Notes under the pieces: generated by a model | What the model was told of the DNA's origin: nothing | What the model saw: only the letters and a program-made list of their open reading frames with translations | Databases searched by the model: none | Made by a program: the position numbers and the translations under genes | Shown here: positions 26,794 to 37,500 of the stretch, in pieces | Layout: each line of letters starts with the position of its first letter | Numbering within the stretch: position 1 is the first letter of the stretch | Source of the DNA: Streptomyces sp. SCUT-3 | Lineage (GTDB): Bacteria > Actinomycetota > Actinomycetes > Streptomycetales > Streptomycetaceae | DNA length: 64,000 bases | Direction of reading: 5' to 3' | Assembly: GCF_014083985.1 (NCBI RefSeq) | Contig: NZ_CP046907.1 | Span: forward strand, 1,654,001 to 1,718,000

Positions 26794-27399
26794 TCACTTG
26801 TTGGCGGCCCGCTTGGCCGTGCTCTTGCGCGCGGGGGTCTTCTTGGCCGGGGCGGTGGTCTTCTTCGTCGCGGCCTTCTTCGCCGCGGTCGTGGCCGGGG
26901 CCTTCTTCGCGGCGGTCTTCTTCGCCGGAGCGGGCTGGGCCGGGGCGGTGGTCTTCTTCGTCGCGGCCTTCTTCGCCGCGGTCGTGGCCGGGGCCTTCTT
27001 GGCGGCCGCCTTCTTCGCGGCGGCCTTCTTGGCCGCGGCCTTGGCGGTGGTGCGGGTCGGAGCGCCGCCGCTGAGGCTGCCCTTGGGCGCCTTCTTGACC
27101 GCGACGTCGTTCTTGGGGAGCTTCTTGCTGCCGCTGACCAGGTCCTTGAAACCCTGGCCGGGGCGGAAGCGCGGCACGGAGGTCTTCTTGACCCGAACCC
27201 GCTCGCCGGTCTGCGGGTTGCGTGCGTAACGGGCGGGGCGCTCGATCTTCTCGAACGAACCGAATCCGGTCACCGAGACCCGGTCGCCCGCGACGACCGC
27301 GCGGACGATCGCGTCCAGGACCACGTCGACCGCGTCTGCGGCGGCCTGGCGGCCGCCGAGCTTGTCGGCCACTGCCTCAACGAGCTGCGCCTTGTTCAC
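26794..27399 (-). CDS. hupB: HU-family nucleoid protein with Lys/Ala-rich C-terminal tail
   Basis: 201 aa, GTG start at 27399 ([16 protein letters not shown]) with GAAGGGGA upstream. Residues 1-90 are a complete HU domain, including [20 protein letters not shown] and the DNA-wrapping arm. Residues about 100-201 are a histone H1-like tail of KKAAAKK, KKTTAPA and [16 protein letters not shown] units, as in mycobacterial HupB and Streptomyces HupS. The protein compacts and protects DNA. The tail contains an exact 63-bp DNA repeat. A near-consensus promoter lies 50-80 bp upstream, and a long terminator follows the stop. Confidence 0.96.
   Translation of the reverse strand: MNKAQLVEAVADKLGGRQAAADAVDVVLDAIVRAVVAGDRVSVTGFGSFEKIERPARYARNPQTGERVRVKKTSVPRFRPGQGFKDLVSGSKKLPKNDVAVKKAPKGSLSGGAPTRTTAKAAAKKAAAKKAAAKKAPATTAAKKAATKKTTAPAQPAPAKKTAAKKAPATTAAKKAATKKTTAPAKKTPARKSTAKRAANK
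26845..27000 (-). repeat. 63-bp direct repeat inside the hup tail
   Basis: Bases 26845-26907 and 26938-27000 are identical as read; the period is 93 bp (31 codons). Both encode the same 21 residues ending in KKTTAPA units, so the tail grew by recent in-frame duplication. Confidence 0.85.
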
Positions 27400-27449
27400 G
27401 TCTTCCCCTTCAGAACCCTACCGGAACCACTGCGTTCAAGCCTTTTCGC

Positions 27450-27478
27450 ACGCTAGAAGGATATATACCTCAAATCAA
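27450..27478 (-). promoter_or_regulatory. hup promoter
   Basis: On the minus strand TTGATT (-35, 27478-27473), a 17-bp spacer and TAGCGT (-10, 27455-27450). It sits in an AT-rich island rare in this window; the start point would be near 27443, giving a 44-nt leader. Confidence 0.65.
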
Positions 27479-27532
27479 ATACGAAACGGGCGAATCACCC
27501 TTGTGCCGCAACACATTCGGCGACGGGGAAGT

Positions 27533-27757
27533 TCAGGGCCCGGGGATTCGCCCGGCGTCCAGATCCGCCACCAGGACGTCCAGGCGCCTTGCCGCATCTG
27601 CGAGATCGTGTTTCGACGCAGCTGTGATGACGAGCAGGCGGCGGGAGAGGACCACCCTGGTCTCCTCCGGGATTTCCAGGGCGCGGACTCGCGCGTGGGC
27701 CTGCTTCAACCGGGCTGCGACGACCCCGAAGAGCTCGAGTTGGTCATCGCGTTCCAC
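27533..27757 (-). CDS. Small helical protein, unknown function
   Basis: 74 aa from GTG 27757 (MERDDQLELFGVVAARLKQA). Mostly charged amphipathic helix: HARVRALEIPEETRVVLSRR and DLADAARRLDVLVADLDAG. I do not recognise a named family, but the acidic start and helical core look like a real protein and codon third-position GC is high. The open frame continues upstream to 27802 with cysteine-rich low-quality sequence (MCRGRATRPGCHNRC), so the later start is preferred. It lies between hup and leuD on the same strand with gaps of about 133 bp and 100 bp. Confidence 0.6.
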   Translation of the reverse strand: MERDDQLELFGVVAARLKQAHARVRALEIPEETRVVLSRRLLVITAASKHDLADAARRLDVLVADLDAGRIPGP

Positions 27758-27804
27758 ACACCGATTGTGACATCCCGGGCGAGTCGCCCGCCCCCGGCAC
27801 ACGG

Positions 27805-27838
27805 CAGTGCCCCCCGCCGGTCGCGGCGGGGGGCACTG
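27805..27838 (-). terminator. leuD terminator
   Basis: Perfect 15-bp stem (27805-27819 with 27824-27838) and a 4-nt loop, 19 bp after the leuD stop on the minus strand. Confidence 0.75.
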
Positions 27839-27857
27839 TCCGGAACTGCCGGGGCGC

Positions 27858-28451
27858 TCAGGTCTGCAGGGTCCGCGGCTTGAAGGAGGGGCGATTCGCC
27901 TCGTAGGCGGCGATGTCGTCCTCGTTCTTCAGCGTGAGGCTGATGTCGTCGAGCCCTTCCAGCAGGCGCCAGCGCACGTTGTCGTCCAGCTCGAACGCGG
28001 CGCTGACGTCACCGGCGGTGACCCTGCGCTCCACCAGGTCGACGGTGATCCGCGCGGTGGGGTCGGCCTCGGTGCACTCCCACAGCCTCTCCACCGTCTC
28101 CTGCGGCAGGACGACGGTGAGCAGGCCGTTCTTGAGGGAGTTGCCGCGGAAGATGTCCGCGAAGCGCGAGGAGATCACGGCCTTGAAACCGTAGTTCTGC
28201 AGCGCCCACACGGCGTGCTCGCGGGAGGAGCCGGTGCCGAAGTCGGGGCCGGCCACCAGGACGGTGGCGCCCTGCCGCTCGGGCAGGTTCAGGACGAACT
28301 GCGGGTCCTTGCGCCACGCCTCGAACAGTCCGTCCTCGAAACCGTTGCGGGTGACCTTCTTGAGCCAGTGCGCCGGGATGATCTGGTCGGTGTCGACGTT
28401 GCTGCGGCGCAGCGGGACGGCGCGGCCGGTGTGCGTGGTGAAAGCTTCCAT
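27858..28451 (-). CDS. leuD: 3-isopropylmalate dehydratase small subunit
   Basis: 197 aa. Swivel-domain motifs [20 protein letters not shown] (about 10-29), [20 protein letters not shown] (the family GxGSSREHA signature, about 68-87) and [17 protein letters not shown] are intact. With LeuC it isomerises 2-isopropylmalate to 3-isopropylmalate in leucine synthesis. It follows leuC after 6 bp and is certainly co-transcribed; a 15-bp hairpin ends the operon. Confidence 0.97.
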   Translation of the reverse strand: MEAFTTHTGRAVPLRRSNVDTDQIIPAHWLKKVTRNGFEDGLFEAWRKDPQFVLNLPERQGATVLVAGPDFGTGSSREHAVWALQNYGFKAVISSRFADIFRGNSLKNGLLTVVLPQETVERLWECTEADPTARITVDLVERRVTAGDVSAAFELDDNVRWRLLEGLDDISLTLKNEDDIAAYEANRPSFKPRTLQT

Positions 28452-28457
28452 GGCGGT

Positions 28458-29882
<1,425 letters not shown>

Positions 29883-29894
29883 CGCTTTCCCTTC

Positions 29895-29914
29895 GGCCGG
29901 CGTCGCTGCCGGCC
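29895..29914 (-). promoter_or_regulatory. Hairpin in the leuC leader next to the ribosome site
   Basis: ggccggc/gccggcc, 7-bp perfect stem with 6-nt loop, directly upstream of the leuC Shine-Dalgarno. Possible translational control, unproven. Confidence 0.3.
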
Positions 29915-29971
29915 ACAACTAGGCCCGGCTTCTCTTGCTCTTCGACAGTAGGGGCGTCTCGGGAAAATTGA

Positions 29972-30000
29972 ACTTGCGTTTCACACTTTGAGACGTAAGT
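29972..30000. promoter_or_regulatory. Candidate NdgR operator between leuC and ndgR
   Basis: Inverted repeat acttgcgtttca-N5-tgagacgtaagt, 10 of 12 positions complementary, in the 126-bp divergent gap. It ends eight bases before the ndgR ATG and overlaps its presumed promoter. IclR regulators bind such palindromes. Confidence 0.6.
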
Positions 30001-30008
30001 ATCGGAGC

Positions 30009-30728
30009 ATGGACAACTCTAGCGGTGTCGGCGTTCTCGACAAGGCGGCGCTGGTGCTCGGCGCCCTGGAATCCGGCCCGGCCACCCTGGCCGGCCTCGT
30101 CGCCGCCACCGGACTCGCCCGCCCCACCGCCCACCGCCTCGCGGTGGCGCTCGAACACCACCGGCTGGTCGCCCGCGACATGCAGGGCCGGTTCATCCTC
30201 GGCCCCAGGCTGGCCGAACTCGCCGCGGCCGCGGGCGAGGACCGGCTGCTGGCGACCGCCGGCCCGGTGCTGACGCACCTGCGCGACGTCACCGGGGAGA
30301 GCGCCCAGCTCTACCGCCGCCAGGGCGACATGCGCATCTGCGTGGCCGCCGCCGAGCGGCTGTCCGGACTGCGGGACACCGTCCCGGTGGGCAGCACGCT
30401 GCCGATGAAGGCCGGCTCCGCCGCGCAGGTGCTCCTCGCCTGGGAGGAGCCCGAGCGGCTCCACCGCGGTCTGCAGGGGGCCCGTTTCACCGCCACCGCG
30501 CTGTCCGGGGTGCGCCGCCGCGGCTGGGCCCAGTCCATCGGCGAGCGGGAGCCGGGCGTCGCCTCGGTCTCCGCGCCGGTGCGCGGCCCGTCGAACCGCG
30601 TGGTCGCCGCCGTCTCGGTCTCCGGGCCGATCGAGCGGCTGACCCGCCACCCGGGACGCATGCACGCCCAGGCGGTCATGGACGCCGCCGGGCGCCTCAG
30701 CGAGGCGCTGCGCCGCAACGGCGGCTGA
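30009..30728 (+). CDS. ndgR: IclR-family regulator NdgR
   Basis: 239 aa, ATG at 30009. N-terminal winged helix (about 8-65): GVGVLDKAALVLGALE, TLAGLVAATGLARPTAHRLA. C-terminal IclR effector domain (about 80-239): LYRRQGDMRICVAAAERL, GWAQSIGEREPGVASVSAPV. From memory it is almost identical to Streptomyces NdgR, which controls leuCD and other amino acid genes. A TAAGTA hexamer ends seven bases before the ATG and the only GGAG is too close to be a ribosome site, so a leaderless mRNA is likely. Divergent from leuC, it converges with the DUF4188 gene at a strong terminator. Confidence 0.95.
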   Translation: MDNSSGVGVLDKAALVLGALESGPATLAGLVAATGLARPTAHRLAVALEHHRLVARDMQGRFILGPRLAELAAAAGEDRLLATAGPVLTHLRDVTGESAQLYRRQGDMRICVAAAERLSGLRDTVPVGSTLPMKAGSAAQVLLAWEEPERLHRGLQGARFTATALSGVRRRGWAQSIGEREPGVASVSAPVRGPSNRVVAAVSVSGPIERLTRHPGRMHAQAVMDAAGRLSEALRRNGG

Positions 30729-30773
30729 GCCCGCCCCGGGCCTCCCCGCAGGCCGGGGCGCCGCCGCCGACGA

Positions 30774-30821
30774 CCACGGGGCCCGACCGCCGCCGGGTTC
30801 GGCGGCGGTCGGGCCCCGTGG
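30774..30821. terminator. Bidirectional terminator between ndgR and the DUF4188 gene
   Basis: Perfect 21-bp stem (30774-30794 with 30801-30821) with a 6-nt loop gggttc, between convergent genes. Confidence 0.85.
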
Positions 30822-30835
30822 CGGCGCGCGGGCGC

Positions 30836-31345
30836 CTACCTGCCCAGTCGCTCCCCGGCGGTCAGGCCGCGGCGGGCGAGCGGGACCGCGCCGTGGGCCG
30901 CCGACAGGCCGTACGGCGGCATGCCCCAGTAGATCGACTCGTGGGAGCCGGCCGGCACCACGTACGTCTCGTGCCAGATGCCGACCCGGCCCCGGGACCG
31001 CCGCGCGCGCCGGTAGAAGTCCGCCCGGGCCGGGTGGTGCCGCTTGTCCCGGTCCGAGGCGTACGCCAGGAGCTTGCCGGCGGACTCCCAGTACTGGACG
31101 ACCGTGTACTCGCGCGGCGACGCGGTGAGCCGCCGGTGCCACAGCAGCCCCGCCTCCCGGTCGCCCTCCAGCTCCCGCAGCATGCGCAGCATGCCCGTCA
31201 TCACCGGCAGCCAGGACCGCACGGCCGCGAAGCGGTTGATGCGCATCCCGATCAGCAGGACGACCACCTCCCCCTCGGCCCCCGCGGTCCTGCGCTCCTC
31301 CAGCAGCCTCGCGGCCTCCTGCTCCGTCGGCATTTCCGCAGCCAT
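30836..31345 (-). CDS. DUF4188 domain protein
   Basis: 169 aa, ATG at 31345. Typical family segments: VVVLLIGMRINRFAAVRSWL (about 27-46), TVVQYWESAGKLLAYASDRD (about 81-100), VGIWHETYVVPAG and YWGMPPYGL near the C-terminus. It resembles dimeric alpha/beta-barrel proteins related to monooxygenase-like folds; the biochemical role is unknown. It is transcribed divergently from a MerR regulator 81 bp away with a palindrome between them, so the two are probably regulator and target. Confidence 0.82.
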   Translation of the reverse strand: MAAEMPTEQEAARLLEERRTAGAEGEVVVLLIGMRINRFAAVRSWLPVMTGMLRMLRELEGDREAGLLWHRRLTASPREYTVVQYWESAGKLLAYASDRDKRHHPARADFYRRARRSRGRVGIWHETYVVPAGSHESIYWGMPPYGLSAAHGAVPLARRGLTAGERLGR

Positions 31346-31376
31346 GGCGGGCTCCCTCCATCATGTAGGGCAGCGA

Positions 31377-31400
31377 CACTGTCCAATAGGTTGGATAGTG
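31377..31400. promoter_or_regulatory. Candidate MerR operator
   Basis: cactgtccaa-tagg-ttggatagtg, 9 of 10 positions complementary, in the 81-bp gap between DUF4188 gene and MerR gene; typical size for a MerR dyad. Confidence 0.6.
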
Positions 31401-31426
31401 GCACTCACCAATGAAGGGCGCAAGAG

Positions 31427-32065
31427 ATGCGGCTGGCCGAACTGAGCGATCGCAGCGGGGTGTCCACCGCCACGATCAAGTACTACCTGCGGGAAGGGGT
31501 ACTGCCCCCCGGTCGCCGGATCACCGCCACACAGGCCGAGTACGACGAGGAGCACCTGCGCCGGCTGCGCCTGGTGCGGGCGCTCGTCCAGATCGCCCGG
31601 GTCCCGGTCGCCACCGTCCGCGAGGTCCTGGCGTCCGTCGACGACACCTCGCTCAACCGGACCTTCCGGATGGGGGCGGCCCTGTGGGCGCTGCCCGGCG
31701 GACCGGAGCCGGAGGACGACGACGCCCTCGCCGCGGCCCGCCGGGAGGTCGACCGCCTGCTGGAGCGGGACGGCTGGGCGCACGCCCGCGAGATCGGGGA
31801 GCTCTCCCCCGCCCACCGGGCCCTGACGGGCGCCGTGGCGACACTGCTGCGGCTCGGCTACCCGTGCGACGCGGACCTCCTCGCCCCGTACGCCCGACAG
31901 GTCCGGCAGATGGCCGTGCAGGGCCTGGACGACATCGAGGAGTTCCCCACGCACCTGGAGCAGGTGGAGGCCGCAGTCGCGTACACGCTGCTCTTCGAGC
32001 CGGTGCTGCTCGGGCTGCGCCGCCTGGCGCTGGAGGAGGAGACGGTGGAGCGGTTCGGCCTGTGA
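31427..32065 (+). CDS. MerR-family transcriptional regulator
   Basis: 212 aa, ATG at 31427. The N-terminal MerR winged helix reads MRLAELSDRSGVSTATIKYY and LREGVLPPGR, then EEHLRRLRLVRALVQIARVP (about 45-64). A dimerisation helix and a C-terminal helical effector domain (about 100-212) with FPTHLEQVEAAVAYTLLFE follow; no cysteines suggest a metal site. Ligand unknown. Divergent from the DUF4188 gene, which it probably regulates by the dyad at 31377-31400. It ends in a strong terminator that also faces the tRNA cluster. Confidence 0.9.
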   Translation: MRLAELSDRSGVSTATIKYYLREGVLPPGRRITATQAEYDEEHLRRLRLVRALVQIARVPVATVREVLASVDDTSLNRTFRMGAALWALPGGPEPEDDDALAAARREVDRLLERDGWAHAREIGELSPAHRALTGAVATLLRLGYPCDADLLAPYARQVRQMAVQGLDDIEEFPTHLEQVEAAVAYTLLFEPVLLGLRRLALEEETVERFGL

Positions 32066-32069
32066 ACGC

Positions 32070-32105
32070 GAGGAAGGCCTCCCGCATGTGCGGGAGGCCT
32101 TCCTC
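32070..32105. terminator. Terminator between the MerR gene and the tRNA cluster
   Basis: Perfect 16-bp stem (32070-32085 with 32090-32105), 4-nt loop atgt. It sits five bases after the MerR stop and five bases beyond the last tRNA, so it serves both directions. Confidence 0.88.
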
Positions 32106-32110
32106 CGACG

Positions 32111-32183
32111 TACCCCCGACCGGATTCGAACCGGCGCTACCGCCTTGAGAGGGCGGCGTGCTAGGCCGCTACACAACGGGGGC
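32111..32183 (-). tRNA. tRNA-Glu (CTC), copy 3 in transcription order
   Basis: 73 nt. Acceptor GCCCCCG pairs with CGGGGGT (one G-U), TTCGAATCC T loop, anticodon stem CCGCC/GGCGG with loop CTCTCAA, anticodon CTC reading GAG. CCA not encoded. Last tRNA before the terminator. Confidence 0.97.
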
Positions 32184-32195
32184 GTGAGTACTGCG

Positions 32196-32267
32196 CTGGG
32201 CTACCAGGACTCGAACCTAGACTAAATGAACCAGAATCACTCGTGCTGCCAATTACACCATAGCCCA
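32196..32267 (-). tRNA. tRNA-Gln (CTG), copy 2 in transcription order
   Basis: 72 nt. Acceptor TGGGCTA/TAGCCCA, G discriminator, anticodon loop TTCTGGT with anticodon CTG reading CAG, anticodon stem AGTGA/TCATT with one G-U. The tRNA-Gln copy at 32528-32599 carries a flipped C-G/G-C acceptor pair. Confidence 0.96.
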
Positions 32268-32280
32268 TGGTATGGACCAG

Positions 32281-32353
32281 TACCCCCGACCGGATTCGAA
32301 CCGGCGCTACCGCCTTGAGAGGGCGGCGTGCTAGGCCGCTACACAACGGGGGC
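32281..32353 (-). tRNA. tRNA-Glu (CTC), copy 2 in transcription order
   Basis: 73 nt, identical in sequence to the tRNA-Glu at 32111-32183; anticodon CTC. Confidence 0.97.
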
Positions 32354-32415
32354 CCCAGACGATCCCGCATTCCGACGCCGGCGACTGACCGGATGTCGAC
32401 GATCTGCAGGATCAG

Positions 32416-32488
32416 TACCCCCGACCGGATTCGAACCGGCGCTACTGCCTTGAGAGGGCAGCGTGCTAGGCCGCTACACAACGGGGGC
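32416..32488 (-). tRNA. tRNA-Glu (CTC), copy 1 in transcription order
   Basis: 73 nt, identical to the other two tRNA-Glu genes except for a compensated pair in the anticodon stem (CTGCC/GGCAG instead of CCGCC/GGCGG). Anticodon CTC. Confidence 0.97.
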
Positions 32489-32527
32489 TCGGTACTGCTC
32501 TGCCAGAAGATCCTCAGGGATCCTCTG

Positions 32528-32599
32528 CTGGGGTACCAGGACTCGAACCTAGACTAAGTGAACCAGAATCACTCGTGCTGCCAATTACACCATACCCCA
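32528..32599 (-). tRNA. tRNA-Gln (CTG), copy 1 in transcription order
   Basis: 72 nt. Acceptor TGGGGTA/TACCCCA, anticodon CTG, anticodon stem AGTGA/TCACT fully paired. First gene of the tRNA-Gln/Glu cluster. Confidence 0.96.
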
Positions 32600-32683
32600 C
32601 CAAAACGCAACCCCCGGAAGGGTTTTGTTCGGTTTGCGCCTTGCGGTCCGGGCCTTTCGGCCTTCCCGGGCGGCGCAGGAAGA

Positions 32684-32712
32684 ACATTACCCGATGGTGA
32701 GCGGGGCTCCAA
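32684..32712 (-). promoter_or_regulatory. Candidate promoter of the tRNA cluster
   Basis: On the minus strand TTGGAG (32712-32707), 17-bp spacer, TAATGT (32689-32684). The start point would be near 32677, about 78 nt before the first tRNA. Confidence 0.45.
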
Positions 32713-32801
32713 AACCGATATCCCCGCCCCCCGGAGCACCCCGGACCGCTCGTCCGCCCGCGGCCGGCCCCCGGAGACGGGAGCGGGGCCGCACCGGCGC
32801 G

Positions 32802-33584
<783 letters not shown>

Positions 33585-33667
33585 GGGTGACTGCCGCCCC
33601 TCACTGGATCACTGGCCGGAGACTGGCGCTCCAGGCTATCGCGGGGCGGATCGGCCCCGGACGTGCG

Positions 33668-33709
33668 CGGGCCCCCGGGCCCGGCGGCGTGCCGCGACCC
33701 GGGGGCCCG
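33668..33709 (-). terminator. Hairpin downstream of the ANPRRT peptide gene
   Basis: Perfect 12-bp stem (33668-33679 with 33698-33709), 18-nt loop, 51 bp beyond the stop of the small gene and also before the FAH-family start. Confidence 0.5.
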
Positions 33710-33760
33710 GAGGACCCGTCCGCGCGACCGCGCGCCCCGGGGGCCGGTGCTTCCTCGGGA

Positions 33761-33946
33761 TCAGGCGGTGGGGAGGTCCATGAGCACGGTGCGGCGGGGG
33801 TTCGCCGTGCTGGAGGGCAGCGCCTCGGCCGCGGGCTCCTCCGTGCCGGCCAGTGCGCCCGGCTTCGGCGTCTCGGCGTCCTTCAGGTGCGCCAGGGTGG
33901 TGCGCCGCGGGTTGGCGATGGAACGGGAGAGCATGGTCGTCTTCAT
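33761..33946 (-). CDS. 61-aa peptide with two copies of an S-x-ANPRRT-x-L motif, unknown function
   Basis: ATG start at 33946 (MKTTMLSRSIANPRRTTLAH), AAGG seven bases upstream; a longer frame to 34015 has poor sequence. Residues 9-18 read SIANPRRTTL and residues 46-55 STANPRRTVL; the copies are 37 residues apart, use different codons, and are joined by an acidic Ala/Pro/Glu linker (TPKPGALAGTEEP). There is no signal peptide or membrane helix. I do not recognise the family. A two-repeat precursor peptide or a bivalent docking peptide would fit. It is transcribed away from the first conservon, 570 bp from the sensor kinase start. Confidence 0.6.
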   Translation of the reverse strand: MKTTMLSRSIANPRRTTLAHLKDAETPKPGALAGTEEPAAEALPSSTANPRRTVLMDLPTA

Positions 33947-34516
33947 GGGCGGGCCTTGACCTCGGAAGTGTCGGAGACGGAATCTGGATACCGGCGGCTT
34001 GTCGGGAACGCGCACCCCGGGTAGAGCGTCAGATTAGGACGGTGCTTCCCGGACCCGGGCCCCCGCACCCCTCCGCGAGCCTGTGATTTTCCTCACCAAC
34101 TGGCGGACAAACAAGGCGATTCGGGCGCACGAATCCGACATCCGCACCACCGCGAACCGGTCATTGCGGACCAATGTCCCTCGATCGGCGCGAGCGGGAC
34201 AGGCCGCTCCACCGCGAAGCCACGGGTCAAAAGTCCGTTATCGCGGAAACGTCGTGGACCCGCCGTAGTTGACCACGAGCTGAGCGTCACCGAGTGCTGC
34301 GTCCGGCCCGTGCACCTTGTTGCGGGTGCCCGGCTGTGCTGCAATTCCACGGACCGCCGTGTCAGTAAACAGCCGGTGCGCAGGGGGGAAGGGCAGCACG
34401 GCGCGGCGGGGAACCGGCCACGCCCGGCCGCCCCGAGTCGGGGGCACGGGTTCCACAGACTCGACACCGTCCTGCCGTTCGTGCGGCGGACGCCTGGTCC
34501 AGAGGTTGCGACGCTA
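33947..34516. other. Intergenic region upstream of conservon 1
   Basis: 570 bp with lower GC than the surroundings. It holds a short perfect dyad cattg-cggac-caatg (34162-34176) and the string gtgctgcaat (34337-34346), which recurs upstream of the second sensor kinase (39790-39799) and may be part of a shared promoter (TGCAAT as -10). I see no further gene. Confidence 0.4.
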
Positions 34517-37500
34517 GTGCAGGGACGTTTCAAGAAGGATGGCGGCGCTGCGGGTGACCCGGAGCCGCGCGGCGGAGCCGGCCGCGGCCCCGTGCCGCCG
34601 CACGCCCCGACTGCCGAAACGCGCGGGGCCACCCCTTCCGCAGGTCCGCGGAAGGGCCCCGGTTCCTCAGGCCCCGAGCCCAAGGGCCCGGTGGTGCCCG
34701 ACGAGGAGGCCCCGCCCGCCCGGGAGGGAGGCAGGCACGCCTCCCGAATACGCATGCGCAACTGGAGCATCAGCACCCGTCTGCTCTCGCTGCTGGCCCT
34801 CCCCGTGGTCGCGGCGACCTCGCTGGGCGTGCTCCGCATCCAGCAGTCCCTGCAGAACGTCGACCAGCTCGAGCACATGACCACGCTCACCGAGATGACG
34901 CGCCAGGCGACCCTGCTCGCCGACGCGTTGCAGGAGGAGCGCGACAAGTCGGCCGACCCGCTGACCGCCGGCAACCGCAAGGACGACGACGTCGTCGCCA
35001 CCCGCGAGGCGACCGACGCCGCCATCTCGTCGTTCACCTCGGCCAGCAAGGACCTCGAGAACGACAACGACCTGCCGGGCATCCGCAGCACGGCGACCCA
35101 GATCATCAACCAGCTGAACACCATCAACCAGCTGCGCAACGACGCCTACACCAACGAGGACTACCTGTCCCAGACGGTCTCCTCGTACAACCAGCTGATC
35201 GAGCTGCTCCTGGCCCTGTCCCAGGACATGGCGCAGGCCACCAGCAACACCGAGATGATCGGCGCCACCCGCGCCCTGGCCTCGTTCTCCAACGCCAAGG
35301 AGTACGAGTCGATGCAGCGGGCGCTGATCAGCGCCGCGCTGGCCCGCAAGGGCGGCCCCGAGCTGTCCGAGGCCGACGCGTTCTTCGGCAACACCACCGC
35401 CCAGGCGGAGGAGGCCGCCCTCGCCCGGTTCGCGCAGATCTACGGCAACGAGGCGTCCCTGAAGCTGACCAGGGCGATCGACGGCGACATCCCCGAGGTC
35501 CGCGAGGCCGACGAGTTCCGCGAGCGGGTGCTCAAGAAGCCCTCCACGCTGAAGACCGGCGGGCTGTCCTCGCGCGACTGGTACGACAAGTCGTCGACGA
35601 AGATCGACGAGATGAGCAAGATCCAGTCGCAGCTGCTCAACGACATGGAGCAGCAGGCCCGTCAGCTGCGCACCGAGGCGCAGCGCGACGCGCTCCTCAA
35701 CGGCGCGGTGGTCGTGCTCGTCCTCGGCGTGGCGCTCGTCGGCTCCTTCGTCATGGCCCGCTCCATGATCCGCAGCCTGCGCAGGCTCCAGGACACCGCG
35801 CAGGAGGTCTCGCAGAAGCGGCTGCCGGAGCTGGTCAAGCAGCTGTCCGAGGCGGACCCGCAGGACGTGGACACCTCGATCGAGCCGATCGGCATCGACT
35901 CGACCGACGAGATCGGCCGGGTGGCCCACGCGTTCGAGGAGGTGCACCGCGAGGCGGTGCGCCTGGCCGCCGAGCAGGCGCTGCTGCGGGGCAACGTCAA
36001 CGCGATGTTCACCAACCTCTCGCGCCGCAGCCAGGGACTGATCCAGCGCCAGCTGACGCTCATCTCCGAGCTGGAGAGCCGCGAGGCGGACCCGGACCAG
36101 CTGTCCAACCTGTTCAAGCTGGACCACCTGGCCACCCGCATGCGCCGCAACGGCGAGAACCTGCTGGTCCTCGCGGGCGAGGAGCCCGGACGCCGCTGGA
36201 CGCGCCCCGTGCCGCTGGTCGACGTGCTCCGCGCCGCCGCCTCCGAGGTGGAGCAGTACGAGCGCATCGAGCTGACCTCGGTGCCCGCCACCGAGGTCGC
36301 CGGCCGCGTCGTCAACGACTTGGTGCACCTGCTGGCCGAGCTGCTGGAGAACGCCACCTCGTTCTCCTCCCCGCAGACCAAGGTCCGCGTCACCGGCCAC
36401 GCCCTGCCCGACGGCCGGGTGCTGATCGAGATCCACGACACCGGCATCGGCCTGTCCCCGGAGGACCTGGCCGACATCAACGAGCGGCTCGCCAACCCCC
36501 CGACGGTGGACGTGTCGGTCTCGCGCCGCATGGGCCTGTTCGTGGTCGGCCGCCTGTCGCGCCGGCACGGCATCCGCATCCAGCTGCGCCCCTCCGACTC
36601 GGGCGGCACAACCGCCCTGGTCATGCTGCCGGTGGACGTCACGCAGAACGGCAAGGCCGTCCCCGGCAACCGCGGCCGGAACGGGCAGCCCGGCGGCGGG
36701 CAGGGCCAGGTGCCGCCCGCGGGCCTCGGTCCGCAGCCCGGACAGGTCGCGGCCGGACGCCAGCGCCCGGCGCTGCCCGGCGCCGACGGACCGGGGCCCG
36801 CGGGCCGCGGACCGGCCGGCCGCGGCGGACCGGGGGCCGGCGGCAGGCCCGGAGCCCCGCAGCGGCCGGGAGGCCGCGGCACGGGCCACGCGCCCGGCAG
36901 GAACCCCGGCGCCCCGGGCGACGCCGTCGCCCGGCCGGCGCAGCCCTCCGCGGGCCCGCAGGGGCCCCGCCACGCCCAGCAGCCCTCCCCCGGCGCGCCG
37001 GGGGCACCGGGCCACGGGGACCGGCACCCCTCACCGTCCGGTGCGCCGGGCGGCCGGACGGGCCGGGGCGAGCCGCCCCTGCCCCCGCGCCGGGTGCCCT
37101 CCGAGCGGCCGGGCGCCGACTCGCCCCGCTCCGAGCCGGTCCGGGGCGAGTGGCCGCGGGAGCACCAGGACGCGGGCAGCACCCAGGCGTTCGCCCGCCC
37201 CGACCTCTTCTCGCCCGGCGGCCAGGGCGGCCGTGGGCCGGCGGCCCGGCCGCAGTACCCGGTCGAGGAGACCGGGGGCGGCCTGGTGCGCCGTCCCCAG
37301 CCGCCCGCGCCGCAGCCGCCCGCGCCGCAGCCGCCCGCGCCGCAGCCCGTGCGGCCGGAGCAGCAGCCCGTGCGGCCGGAGCAGCAGCTGCCGCCCTCCT
37401 CCTCCCCCATGGCCCTGCCCCCGGCACCCAGCCGCGGTGACGAGCGCACGCCCATATTCGAGGCGATCGAGTCGGACTGGTTCCACCAGTCGCAGGGCGG

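Noticed and set aside
32100-32600. Regular repeats resembling a CRISPR array
   Set aside because: The repeats are five tRNA genes of 72-73 nt with normal folds.
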